NCBI RefSeq assembly: GCF_004798965.1
Contig: NZ_SDSD01000002.1
Coordinates: forward strand, 514,662 to 578,661
From: Onishia niordana
GTDB taxonomy: Bacteria > Pseudomonadota > Gammaproteobacteria > Pseudomonadales > Halomonadaceae
Direction of reading: 5' to 3'
DNA: 64,000 nucleotides
Part shown: positions 39,697-47,295 of the stretch, piece by piece
Position numbering within the stretch: position 1 is the first letter of the stretch
Layout of the letters: the number at the start of each line of letters is the position of its first letter
Made by a program: the position numbers and the translations under genes
The notes under the pieces: model-generated
What the model saw: only the letters and a program-made list of their open reading frames with translations
The model's database searches: none
Told to the model about the DNA's origin: nothing

Positions 39697-39981
39697 CTAG
39701 TCGGTAGCCGTTCCCGTTGGCTTAAACGCTTTACGCGCCTTCTCTATCTCTGGGCTGACCTGTCCGGATCCCTCATTGACTTGACCAGTCATCAACCACA
39801 ACGAGTATTTCGGCCACTGCATGCATACGGCCTCTAGGACTTCTCCTTTCGGCGTCCTTCCTGATTGCTCTAGCCCCTCGATGGTTTTCTTTGAAATTCC
39901 AATGAGTTGCGAGAACTCCGCCCTTCCAGATGTTTCTACTTCCCGGATTAGGCGAATTCTTTTTGCCAAATCGCTTTGCAT
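39697..39981 (-). CDS. XRE-family (phage repressor-like) regulator
   Basis: 94 residues. The helix-turn-helix is AEFSQLIGISKKTIEGLEQSGRTP (about 20-43), followed by QWPKYSLWLMTGQ, a motif frequent in small prophage-encoded regulators. The ATG at 39981 has GGGCGAG closely upstream. It is divergent from the excisionase-like gene with a 99-bp gap that holds an operator-like palindrome, so it probably represses that promoter and its own. Confidence 0.78.
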   Translation of the reverse strand: MQSDLAKRIRLIREVETSGRAEFSQLIGISKKTIEGLEQSGRTPKGEVLEAVCMQWPKYSLWLMTGQVNEGSGQVSPEIEKARKAFKPTGTATD

Positions 39982-40002
39982 GTACTCGCCCAAGGGTAGC
40001 CT

Positions 40003-40018
40003 TGTGCACGGGTACACA
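40003..40018. promoter_or_regulatory. Operator-like palindrome in the island's divergent promoter
   Basis: TGTGCAC-GG-GTACACA is a 7-2-7 inverted repeat with one mismatch, 22 nt from the repressor start codon and about 63 nt from the excisionase-like start. Its position fits a repressor binding site. Confidence 0.5.
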
Positions 40019-40080
40019 GGCTCACATTTATTTATTAACCCGAAAAATAACACAACTAGCCACAGCGAGCAGGTACGACA

Positions 40081-40286
40081 TGGAAACGAGCAACACGCCC
40101 CAGGTCCCGGCCACCGTGCCAGTCATGACCATCGAGCGGTTCGCCGAGTTGACCGGCCTTAGCCCCGACACCATTCGTCGGCAGCTTCAGCAAGGCAACC
40201 TCCCCATCGCCAAGATAGGTCGTCGTCGCCTCGTTAACGTGGCCCTGCTCACCGCTGAGTGCCTCATTTCGGAGGACTGGGCATGA
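40081..40286 (+). CDS. Small excisionase/MerR-like DNA-binding protein
   Basis: 68 residues. The core MTIERFAELTGLSPDTIRRQLQQGNLPIAKIGRRRLVN is a winged-helix HTH_17-type motif as in phage excisionases (for example Xis-type control proteins of filamentous phages and integrative elements). First gene of a tightly packed plus-strand run: its stop overlaps the next tiny frame by 4 nt. Probably controls excision or early transcription of the element. Confidence 0.75.
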
Positions 40287-40333
40287 GCACCTACTATCTC
40301 CTCACGCTCCCCCACGCACTCGCACGCAGATGA
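40283..40333 (+). CDS. Possible 16-residue peptide coupled to the excisionase-like gene
   Basis: ATG overlaps the preceding stop (ATGA) and has GGAGG 8 nt upstream. The product would be MSTYYLLTLPHALARR. It may be a leader or the remnant of a longer gene. Confidence 0.3.
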   Translation: MSTYYLLTLPHALARR

Positions 40334-40348
40334 AGATGGGGGTCCACC

Positions 40349-40588
40349 ATGACGCCGCTCAGCATCCAACAGGGCGGTGAATGGGTGTCCGGCTCCGCCT
40401 TCGTCTACCTCCTGGCCGCAGAACAGTGGGATAGCGTCATCACCCAGATCGCAGCCTGCATCTCGCCGGCAACAAGCCAGCGGAGGCGTAAGGCAGGAAG
40501 AAGAGGAGCGACCGCCCGGGGTGTAGGAGCACCCCGGTCTCGTGATAGGGATGGTAGCCGAAATCCTCAAATGGAGATGGGTAGATGA
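40349..40588 (+). CDS. Hypothetical small basic protein of the island
   Basis: 79 residues. GGGGG lies 6 nt upstream of the ATG. The first 40 residues look folded (SIQQGGEWVSGSAFVYLLAAEQW); the rest is an Arg/Gly-rich tail (SQRRRKAGRRGATARG). Overlaps the GrlR-like gene by 4 nt, implying coupled translation. No family recognised; the basic tail suggests nucleic-acid contact, or a frame that has lost its original C-terminus. Confidence 0.45.
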   Translation: MTPLSIQQGGEWVSGSAFVYLLAAEQWDSVITQIAACISPATSQRRRKAGRRGATARGVGAPRSRDRDGSRNPQMEMGR

Positions 40589-40914
40589 TCGATGGACTAT
40601 ACGCCGTGCACTTCAGGACGGCAGGTAACGAAGGAACGGGCGTGGTCTCAGTGATCAAGGGCTCGGTTAATGGTGGGGATGCCGGGTATTCCTACCAGGG
40701 GCAGCTTACTGAGACTGGGCAAGGAGTTAAGAGCACGCTGACCGTCGCAAGGTATAACCCGAAGACCGAGTCCATTTTCGGCCCTGCCGAAAGCTTCGAG
40801 CTCGAGGTCAGCGGCCCCGTCAGCGATCGGAGCTTCGAGCTCACCGGTAACGTCAAGGGCAGCACCGCCCAGAAGATCGACATCAGCGGCCACTACCTGA
40901 AGCCACTGGTATAG
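40585..40914 (+). CDS. GrlR-like small beta-barrel regulatory protein
   Basis: 109 residues. The pattern MIDGLYAVHF, VNGGDAGYSYQGQL, then ARYNPKTESIFGPAESFELEVSG and a final HYLKPLV matches the architecture of GrlR, the small lipocalin-like negative regulator of the enterobacterial LEE pathogenicity island, and unnamed relatives in many proteobacteria. GrlR acts by sequestering its activator partner GrlA; no GrlA homologue is seen here. GGAG is 8 nt upstream, and the start overlaps the previous stop (ATGA). Followed by a terminator. Confidence 0.6.
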   Translation: MIDGLYAVHFRTAGNEGTGVVSVIKGSVNGGDAGYSYQGQLTETGQGVKSTLTVARYNPKTESIFGPAESFELEVSGPVSDRSFELTGNVKGSTAQKIDISGHYLKPLV

Positions 40915-40937
40915 CGCTACCCCGTAGAAATCCCATG

Positions 40938-40963
40938 ACGGCCGGTTAACACCGGCTGTTTTC
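40938..40963 (+). terminator. Terminator of the excisionase/GrlR-like operon
   Basis: ACGGCCGGT (40938-40946) and ACCGGCTGT (40951-40959) pair with one G-T around TAAC, followed by TTTTCG. It shares ACGGCCGGTTAAC with the hairpin at 41712. Confidence 0.7.
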
Positions 40964-41003
40964 GTTAGGATGTCCAGCCCCTCAGAGCATTCAGGAGGAA
41001 AGC

Positions 41004-41048
41004 ATGGCAGCAGGAGCAAGCGCAGCAGCGCGGCTGAGCGCTATCTGA
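41004..41048 (+). pseudogene. 14-codon frame with strong ribosome-binding site, probable gene remnant
   Basis: AGGAGGAAAGC precedes ATG, an excellent initiation site, but the frame (MAAGASAAARLSAI) stops after 14 residues, inside the 3' end of the opposing membrane-protein gene. Likely the start of a gene whose body was replaced. Confidence 0.35.
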
Positions 41049-41442
41049 TCCAGATCCAATAGAGGCCGAGCTCGAACAGCAGATCTCCATAGGCGGAAAT
41101 GAGGGTGCCGAGGGAGCCAACCGCAAACACGGCTATCGACATCCGGCGGGGATAGCGGCAGTACCTTTCCTCCACAGGCGTAAAATCGAGACTGACGTAG
41201 CCTGAGGGATTGAGTACTTGAAAGAGGTTTAGGACTGGAAACTCTGCCGCGAGTGCCAAGACAATCATGATGGCACCGCTACGTTGAAACCAGCTCAGCC
41301 AGGTTTCCCCATCAGGTCTCCAGGGCAGTACCCACATTAGGGCTGGGATCGCGACAGCTGGAATGATGAAGAGGTAGAACATACGCACCCAACGCTGCGC
41401 TTGGTACATGTGGCCTTTTTTCGAATCCTTGTCGGCACCCAT
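41041..41442 (-). CDS. Hypothetical three-helix membrane protein of the island
   Basis: 133 residues from the ATG with AGGAAG 6 nt upstream. Three hydrophobic segments: FYLFIIPAVAIPALMWVLPW, SGAIMIVLALAAEFPVLNLF and SIAVFAVGSLGTLISAYGDLLF. The N-terminus is basic and likely cytoplasmic. No family recognised. Its orientation opposes the neighbouring island genes. Confidence 0.6.
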   Translation of the reverse strand: MGADKDSKKGHMYQAQRWVRMFYLFIIPAVAIPALMWVLPWRPDGETWLSWFQRSGAIMIVLALAAEFPVLNLFQVLNPSGYVSLDFTPVEERYCRYPRRMSIAVFAVGSLGTLISAYGDLLFELGLYWIWIR

Positions 41443-41532
41443 TGATCGCTTCCTGAATCGGGACTTGTAGGCGGCAAGATACGTTGAAGCCCTTTGCCGC
41501 CACCATGTCTGAATCTGCCCCCCGCCAGATAG

Positions 41533-41712
41533 CCGGTCAACCCTGACCGTCACACAGCCGATATCGAGGACTACATTGGCTACCTCGGGGGCCTAGCCCC
41601 CCTGACGGTGCCGACTACACCTAGTTGGCTGGAGCAAACCGCAAGAGGCTTTAACTGGTTGGCGGCGTGGCGCAACAGGTGCCCAGCGCTAGACCCAGCA
41701 AACACTGTTTAA
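41533..41712 (+). pseudogene. Protein-like open stretch without a start (gene remnant)
   Basis: Sixty codons are open without an ATG, from a stop at 41530 to TAA. The translation has ordinary protein character (for example DIEDYIGYLGGLAPLTVP and WLEQTARGFNWLAAWRNR). It may be the 3' end of a gene whose 5' part was lost where the opposing membrane-protein gene now lies. Low certainty. Confidence 0.3.
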
Positions 41713-41736
41713 CGGCCGGTTAACCCGGCCGTCTTC
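41712..41736 (+). terminator. Second ACGGCCGG hairpin of the island
   Basis: ACGGCCGG (41712-41719) and CCGGCCGT (41725-41732) form a perfect 8-bp stem with a TTAAC loop, followed by CTTC. It sits at the end of the remnant frame and resembles the 40938 terminator. Confidence 0.55.
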
Positions 41737-41837
41737 AGTTGTGGCATAGCACTTCCACAACGCTACCTAGTGGCCCCGCCCATGTCGTGACGACACCATG
41801 GACGCGATACCGATCTCGCCAACTCAGGAGTGCCGCC

Positions 41838-41936
41838 ATGAACCGAGTCGACCTAGTGATTACTCTGCTGGAGCTTGCCGCTCGCCTACTCGAAGCCTTT
41901 TGCCAGGTGTTGACGCTATGGCCTAGTGGCGCTTGA
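41838..41936 (+). CDS. Possible 32-residue hydrophobic small protein
   Basis: AGGAG lies 7 nt upstream of ATG. The product MNRVDLVITLLELAARLLEAF... is one amphipathic/hydrophobic helix of about 24 residues and ends in LWPSGA. Size and composition recall type I toxin peptides or phage membrane peptides, but nothing confirms this. It lies within the CCTAGTG repeat cluster. Confidence 0.35.
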   Translation: MNRVDLVITLLELAARLLEAFCQVLTLWPSGA

Positions 41937-42105
41937 ATCCGTCTATCTCATACCTAGTGGCTCAGCGTCGCAATTTATGCGGCGCGCTACGCTGAACGAT
42001 CACCTCGACATCCGCCACACCGTCGGCGGCAGCAAGGGCGCGGAGGCCATCGAGGTGCTGATCTTCAGCTGGGACGTCGAAGCTGAGCCGGCGGGGTTAT
42101 TCTAA
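41914..42105 (+). pseudogene. Open protein-like stretch, probable 3' remnant
   Basis: Open from a stop at 41911 to TAA at 42103. The C-terminal 42 codons from an ATG at 41977 read as ordinary protein (LNDHLDIRHTVGGSKGAEAI, VLIFSWDVEAEP) but there is no ribosome-binding site. Likely the tail of a lost element gene. Confidence 0.3.
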
Positions 42106-42135
42106 TAGCGCCATCGCAACTACCAAGGACACTTT

Positions 42136-42594
42136 ATGGTCGACTTCGCATCACTAGGCACTGGCCTCAAGGCCGCATATGAAATTGCGCGTTCTGCTAA
42201 GGACGTCAACGATCAGGCCAAACTAAACTCGGCCATTGCCGAGATCATGGAACAGCTTACCTCGGCGCAGTTCAGCCTGTTCGAGATGCAGCAGCAGCAT
42301 CAGGAGCTGATTGACGAAAATAGGCAGTTGAAAGATCAGCTTGAGAAGGCCGCTAGGTTTGATAAGTACCAGCTTCAGCAGACATCTACGGGGGATTACG
42401 TACTGGTTCTGAAGGAGGAGTTTGCTGTAGACGGCACTCCCAAACATGCGATCTGTCCTGTCTGCAAAGAGGACGAGCGGCTGGCAGTCATGACAGAGGC
42501 CGAGTATTGGTATCGCTGCTCGTCATGCAAATATCTGGCTGGCAAGAAGAAGCAGCCACCGCCCAGAAGGCGTACTGGACCGATAGTTATGTAG
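42136..42594 (+). CDS. Phage-type coiled-coil / zinc-ribbon protein
   Basis: 152 residues. Residues 30-75 form a heptad-rich coiled coil (FEMQQQHQELIDENRQLKDQL). Residues 80-105 are beta-like (YQLQQTSTGDYVLVLKEEF), and four cysteines (107, 110, 128, 131: CPVC and CSSC) make a zinc ribbon, ending in a basic Lys/Arg tail. Proteins of this layout are frequent in prophages and satellites; their role is unknown. Last gene before the right repeat. CAAGGACAC upstream is a modest initiation site. Confidence 0.7.
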   Translation: MVDFASLGTGLKAAYEIARSAKDVNDQAKLNSAIAEIMEQLTSAQFSLFEMQQQHQELIDENRQLKDQLEKAARFDKYQLQQTSTGDYVLVLKEEFAVDGTPKHAICPVCKEDERLAVMTEAEYWYRCSSCKYLAGKKKQPPPRRRTGPIVM

Positions 42595-42621
42595 CTGGGT
42601 GCCAAGTATCGCGCGAAATAG

Positions 42622-42643
42622 GGTGCTGTGCCGTTGCAGCACC
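42622..42643 (+). terminator. Hairpin after the zinc-ribbon gene
   Basis: GGTGCTG (42622-42628) pairs with CAGCACC (42637-42643) around an 8-nt loop, 28 nt after the stop codon; only TTG follows, so termination is uncertain. Confidence 0.4.
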
Positions 42644-42692
42644 TTGTGCCAACTTTCCCGCAACCAAGTGCCAAAGCTGGCGCGCGGTTACA

Positions 42693-42900
<208 letters not shown>

Positions 42901-42952
42901 AGGTGCAACTCGCCACAAGTGCCAGATGATGCTACTGAATCTGGGTTGGCAA

Positions 42953-43027
42953 TGGCTGGGGTAGCAGGACTCGAACCTGCGAATGCCGCTACCAAAAAGC
43001 GGTGCCTTACCACTTGGCGATACCCCA
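42953..43027 (-). tRNA. tRNA-Gln (anticodon UUG)
   Basis: 75 nt with encoded CCA. Acceptor TGGGGTA/TACCCCA-type pairing, anticodon stem CCGCT/AGCGG with loop TTTTGGT (anticodon TTG), T-arm GGTTCGAGTCC. Lies 52 nt upstream of tRNA-Thr on the same strand. Confidence 0.95.
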
Positions 43028-43032
43028 GCAGA

Positions 43033-43108
43033 TGGTGGCCAGAGAGGGAATCGAACCCCCGACACGGGGATTTTCAATCCCCTGCTCTACCGACTGAGCT
43101 ATCTGGCC
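43033..43108 (-). tRNA. tRNA-Phe (anticodon GAA)
   Basis: 76 nt with encoded CCA. Acceptor GGCCAGA/TCTGGCC, D-arm AGCTCAGTCGGTAGAGC, anticodon stem GGGGA/TCCCC with loop TTGAAAA (GAA), T-arm GGTTCGATTCC. First tRNA of the Phe-Gln-Thr cluster. Confidence 0.97.
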
Positions 43109-43189
43109 CGTGCCAACGAGGACGTATTTAACTAGAAAGCTTTCCGCCCGTCAACCCTTTTTCTTTCAAAGAGATGGAATACCCAAAAT

Positions 43190-43462
43190 TCACTGGCTGG
43201 GAGGCACGTAGCCTTCGGCCTGATCGGTATCGCGGTTGTCCAGGAAACGCTCCATCTGCTCCATCAGGTACTCGCGGGTCTTGGGATCAAGCATGCTCAG
43301 GTGCTTCTCGTTGATCAGGCGAGTCTGCAGCGCCTGCCACTCTTCCCAGGCCTGCTTGGACACGTTGGCCTGGATCTCCTGACCCTTCTGGCCGGGTAGC
43401 GGAGGAAACGGCAGGGCTTCGAGCTCCTGCTGATACTTGCGGCAGAATACGGTCTGGCTCAT
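43190..43462 (-). CDS. yggX: Fe(II)-trafficking / oxidative-damage protection protein YggX
   Basis: 90 residues. The family opening MSQTVFCRKYQQELEALPFPPLPG and PKTREYLMEQMERFL are fully recognisable. In enterobacteria YggX protects Fe-S proteins from oxidants and is linked to MutY, whose gene lies immediately upstream here (gap 19 nt). The start is family-consistent, with GGAG about 6 nt upstream. Confidence 0.95.
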   Translation of the reverse strand: MSQTVFCRKYQQELEALPFPPLPGQKGQEIQANVSKQAWEEWQALQTRLINEKHLSMLDPKTREYLMEQMERFLDNRDTDQAEGYVPPSQ

Positions 43463-43481
43463 GGGATCACTCCGGGTCTTG

Positions 43482-44576
43482 CTATGTGGATGAGGTGGCG
43501 AGTCGAGCCAGCGACTCAAGCAGCGCCTTGACCGGCGCGGCCAGGCCAATACTGGCGGGCTCGCTGGGGTTATACCAGAGGCCCCCGCCTTCGGTCACGG
43601 CAGCCTGTCGACTACGGGCAGGCTGCGGGGTAATGGACAGGCGAAAGTGGCTGAAGGTGTGGTTAAAGGCGTCCCAGGCCGTCGCGAGCTCGGCATCCGG
43701 CGCATGAGCGTCCAGCCAGGCTGCGAGGGCCTCGGTATCATCGAACTGGGGAAAACACCACAGACCGCCCCACAGGCCCACTGCAGGACGCTGTTGAAGC
43801 AACACGCGACCGGTTTCGTCGTGCAGCAGCAACATGATGGTCGAGCGCTCGGGCAGTGCCTTCTTGGGCTTGGATTCGGGGAAGCGTTTCTCCTGATTAC
43901 GGGCATGGGCCAGACAGACGTCCTCAAAGGGGCACAGCAGGCAGCTGGGGCTCCCGCGCCGGCATAGGGTGGCGCCCAAGTCCATCATTGCCTGTGTGTG
44001 GTCAGGAAGGCGCTCATGGGGCGTGTAGCGCTCGGCGAGCGCCCACAACGGGCGCTCGACCCTGGGACGCCCTGGCCAGCCCTCAACGGCGTGCAGCCGT
44101 GTCAGCACGCGCTTGACGTTGCCATCGAGAATCACCGCACGCTCGCCGGTGCTGATGCTGATGATGGCGCCAGCGGTGGAGCGGCCTATACCGGGCAGCG
44201 CAGCCATGGCCTCGACGCTATGCACAGGAAACTCGCCGCCATGCGCGTCCACGACCACCTGGGCGGCCTTGTGCAGATTGCGGCCTCGGGCGTAGTAGCC
44301 AAGCCCGGTCCACAGATGCAATACCTCGTCCTGAGAGGCACTGGCCAGGGCGTTCACATCGGGAAAGCGCTCCATGAAGCGCTCGTAGTAGGGAATCACC
44401 GTGGCCACCTGCGTCTGCTGCAGCATGATTTCGGAGACCCAGACCCGATAGGGCGTGGTGTTGTGCTGCCAGGGCAGCGTCTTGCGGCCATACTCATCGA
44501 ACCAGGCCATCAGGCGGCGCTGAAACTCGTCGGGTGAGAGGTCGATCGGCTCTATGGCCTCGGGGGTATCGGTCAT
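43482..44576 (-). CDS. mutY: A/G-specific adenine glycosylase MutY
   Basis: About 364 residues. Removes adenine mispaired with 8-oxoguanine. Seen: [22 protein letters not shown], the helix-hairpin-helix with [16 protein letters not shown], the catalytic Asp region, the [4Fe-4S] ligands in [17 protein letters not shown], and a C-terminal NUDIX-like 8-oxoG-recognition domain ([13 protein letters not shown]). Forms an operon with yggX downstream. The ATG at 44576 is preferred over an in-frame GTG 9 nt upstream; neither has a strong Shine-Dalgarno. Confidence 0.96.
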   Translation of the reverse strand: MTDTPEAIEPIDLSPDEFQRRLMAWFDEYGRKTLPWQHNTTPYRVWVSEIMLQQTQVATVIPYYERFMERFPDVNALASASQDEVLHLWTGLGYYARGRNLHKAAQVVVDAHGGEFPVHSVEAMAALPGIGRSTAGAIISISTGERAVILDGNVKRVLTRLHAVEGWPGRPRVERPLWALAERYTPHERLPDHTQAMMDLGATLCRRGSPSCLLCPFEDVCLAHARNQEKRFPESKPKKALPERSTIMLLLHDETGRVLLQQRPAVGLWGGLWCFPQFDDTEALAAWLDAHAPDAELATAWDAFNHTFSHFRLSITPQPARSRQAAVTEGGGLWYNPSEPASIGLAAPVKALLESLARLATSST

Positions 44577-44727
44577 GGTCGGCACTGCTTGCAGGAGTAG
44601 ACGAGGTGGCTAGTTGGCACGCATGTTAAGACGTGAACGGTAATGGACGAAGCCGGCAGGAGCGACATGGTAGCGAGTGGCCGGGGCCAGGCACAAAAAA
44701 ACTGCCCGGATGACCCAAACAGGGGGC

Positions 44728-44757
44728 AAAAAAAAGCGCCGACGGTAAGGTCGGCGC
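44728..44757 (-). terminator. Rho-independent terminator of the asmA operon
   Basis: GCGCCGAC and GTCGGCGC (44736-44743 with 44750-44757) form a perfect 8-bp stem, 6-nt loop, followed on the minus strand by eight T residues. Confidence 0.9.
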
Positions 44758-44826
44758 AATAAAGGCTTGCATGAAACGACTGATCATGGACCTCGGCTTA
44801 CTCACCGAGCTCACTGAGGCTCACGA

Positions 44827-47295
44827 CTAGTTGAATAGACCCTTGAGGGCGTTACGAAGTTCCCCGGAGGCACCTTCGCCGATGCGTTCATCGACCCCTT
44901 CCAGCGCCTCGTCGAGACGCTCCTGAACCTCTTCGCTGGCCTTTTCCTCGATCTCCTGGCGAGCGAGGTTGGTTACTGCGTCGCGGAAGGCGCCGCGATC
45001 GAAGCGGCACCAGTCGGCAGGCGCCCCTGCCAGGCTGCCTTCGCAGCGCACCGGTAGCGGCACCTTGGTCAAGCGCGGATTGACCTCGCAAGCGGCGTCG
45101 GCGGTATCCACGAAGCGGGCGGCAGCGCGATAGTCAAAGCGCTTATCGACCAGTCCCACCTTGCCTTCGCCGGTCACCTGGATGCCGGGAATGCTGATAT
45201 CCAGATCATCGTTGCGCACTTCGCCATTACGGATATCGAGGGTGGCATTAGCGCTGTCGAAGCGTGTGTCGGGACGCCAATCGCGGCTGGTCTGCTTGCC
45301 CTCGAGCAGTGCCACGGCGGTGCACAACTCTTCCGAGACATTGACATCCAGCACCGCACCCTCATCGATGCGGGTACTCAGCTGCCCGTTGAGCTGCGCC
45401 GGCAGTTCGGCGGCGCTATTGCCACGGGTCGTCAGCTCGCCGTTGAGGTTGAGTTTCCCGCGCAGCGGAGACGCTTCCCCGGTAAGTGCGGCGAGGAAGG
45501 GCTCGGCGGAAACGTCCTTGACCGTCGGAGTAAAACGCCAGCGCAGCGGCGTTTCGCGCAGGTCGAGCCCGGCGCTCGCGGCAAGCGTGCCGTCGAAGAA
45601 GCGCGCATCGAACTGCTCCAGACGCAGCTGCCCCTTGCTGCCACGCGCCTTGAGTACGACCTGCTCAAGATCCATGTTCTTGACGGTGAGCCGCTCGAGG
45701 GCGATGTCCGCGTCGAGGTTCAGGGACTTGAGGGTTGCCGCCGGCACCAGTTCGCCGCCGGCTTCGCTGACCGCCGCGGCACCCGCCTGACTCGCCGCAC
45801 CAACCGCGTCTTCTCCCTCGGCGCTTGCCTGTGCCTTGTCGTTGCCCTCTTCGACCGGTGGCAGGTAGCGATCGAGGTTCAGCACGTCGCCCTGCAGGTC
45901 GAGTGCCAGTGAGCGGCCATCGAGGCCGGCGGAGAGCGAACCACTCAGGGTGGTGTCATCCAGTGTCAGGTTCAGGCTTGGCAGGCTGATCCGCTCGAGG
46001 CTGCCTTCCACTGGGCTCGACAGCGCCAGGTTGTCGAGTGCGGCGTCATCGGCAGTCTCGGGCAGGCTGCCCAAGCGCTCGAGCCATGTACGCAGCGACA
46101 GCGGCTCAAGCGCCAACTGACCACGGTACTGCGGCGCCCCAAGCAGCTGTTCGACGTGTAGGTTGCCCCCAAGCGTCAGGCTGTCTTCTCCGCTGAGTTG
46201 CCATTCGCTGATTCGCAGGGTCTGCGCCTCGAGATCGGCATCGGCGGCGAAGCTAAGCGTCAGCGGCAGTGACTTCTCGCCAAGCGATGGGTGGGACAGG
46301 CTGGCCTCCAGCTTGCCACCCTCGAGCACATAACGGCTGGCTTCCATGTTGGCCTCAAGGCTCGGGAAGCGCAGGTTGGCCTTCTGTTGCTTGCCGTCGG
46401 CGCCGGCCAGCTGAGTGGTGGTATCAAGCTTGAGATCACTCAGCACGTAGCGGCCATCGTCGAGACCGAGCTCTACTTGGCTGTCGAGTGTCATCTGGCT
46501 GACCCACTGAGCGTCGGCTTCACGCGACTGCCCCTCGGGAATCAGGAACGAGGACAGGGCGAAGTCAGCATTGAGCGGGAAAGGCTTGGCAGGATTGACG
46601 TTACTCCCACTGACATTGAGCGAATCAAGGTGCCAGGCCTGACCGCTTTGGCGGTCAGAATAACGAATGCTGCCATCGGTAATGTCGACACGGGCGATAT
46701 CGAGTGCGACGGCCACGCCGTTCTCGCCGCCCAGATCACCTGGCAGTTGCGAGGAGGATGATTCACTGCCGCTCTCACTAGAGGCAGGGTTGGCAGCATC
46801 GCCCGTGGTCTCGTCGCTTGCCTCTGTCTCGGCCGCAGCTGATTTTTCTTCGGCCTCGATGGCGGCCAGCTCTTGCTGACGCTCGAACCGATCGAGCAGT
46901 GTCTGCCAGTTGCCGCGCCCCTCAGCGTCTCGCTTCAGATTCAGGCGCATGCCGTCAAGACTCAGGCCATCGATGGCCACCTGACCGGAGAGCAGCGTCG
47001 AGAAGGCCAGGCTGACCTCGGCCTGATCAAAGGCCAAGAAGGCCTGCTCATTCTCGGGCTGATCAGGCAGGCGCGCCTGTGCATCCGCAACGCTTAGCCC
47101 CAGTCGGGGGTAGAAGGACCAGGCCAGCGGTCCATCCAGCGTAAGCTCGAGGCCACTCTGATCACGCACTACCTCTACTAGGTGTGGCTTCAAATCTTCA
47201 GGGTCGAAGAAGGTCGTGATGTAGACCACTGCACCCACCACTACCAAGCCAAGTATCCCTACCACTGCTAGCAGTGTTCGTAACAGTGCTCTCAT
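44827..47295 (-). CDS. AsmA-family envelope protein
   Basis: 822 residues. A single N-terminal membrane anchor (LLAVVGILGLVVVGAVVYI) is followed by the AsmA domain (FDPEDLKPHLVEVVRDQSGLEL...) and a long repetitive beta-rich region with two acidic Ser/Glu/Ala-rich linkers (about 150-180 and 475-505). AsmA-like proteins are inner-membrane anchored, face the periplasm and are implicated in phospholipid transport and outer-membrane homeostasis. AGGAGG is well placed upstream; the start overlaps the GNAT stop by 4 nt. Confidence 0.92.
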   Translation of the reverse strand: MRALLRTLLAVVGILGLVVVGAVVYITTFFDPEDLKPHLVEVVRDQSGLELTLDGPLAWSFYPRLGLSVADAQARLPDQPENEQAFLAFDQAEVSLAFSTLLSGQVAIDGLSLDGMRLNLKRDAEGRGNWQTLLDRFERQQELAAIEAEEKSAAAETEASDETTGDAANPASSESGSESSSSQLPGDLGGENGVAVALDIARVDITDGSIRYSDRQSGQAWHLDSLNVSGSNVNPAKPFPLNADFALSSFLIPEGQSREADAQWVSQMTLDSQVELGLDDGRYVLSDLKLDTTTQLAGADGKQQKANLRFPSLEANMEASRYVLEGGKLEASLSHPSLGEKSLPLTLSFAADADLEAQTLRISEWQLSGEDSLTLGGNLHVEQLLGAPQYRGQLALEPLSLRTWLERLGSLPETADDAALDNLALSSPVEGSLERISLPSLNLTLDDTTLSGSLSAGLDGRSLALDLQGDVLNLDRYLPPVEEGNDKAQASAEGEDAVGAASQAGAAAVSEAGGELVPAATLKSLNLDADIALERLTVKNMDLEQVVLKARGSKGQLRLEQFDARFFDGTLAASAGLDLRETPLRWRFTPTVKDVSAEPFLAALTGEASPLRGKLNLNGELTTRGNSAAELPAQLNGQLSTRIDEGAVLDVNVSEELCTAVALLEGKQTSRDWRPDTRFDSANATLDIRNGEVRNDDLDISIPGIQVTGEGKVGLVDKRFDYRAAARFVDTADAACEVNPRLTKVPLPVRCEGSLAGAPADWCRFDRGAFRDAVTNLARQEIEEKASEEVQERLDEALEGVDERIGEGASGELRNALKGLFN

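Larger units (their letters stand above)
41592..41962 (+). repeat. Cluster of CCTAGTG direct repeats
   Basis: RCCTAGTG occurs at 41765, 41851, 41921 and 41952, three of the four as CCTAGTGGC. Related ACCTAGTTGGC is at 41619 and CCTAG at 41592. CTAG is normally scarce in high-GC proteobacterial DNA, so six copies in 370 bp stand out. Spacing is irregular (86, 70 and 31 nt among the last four). Confidence 0.5.
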
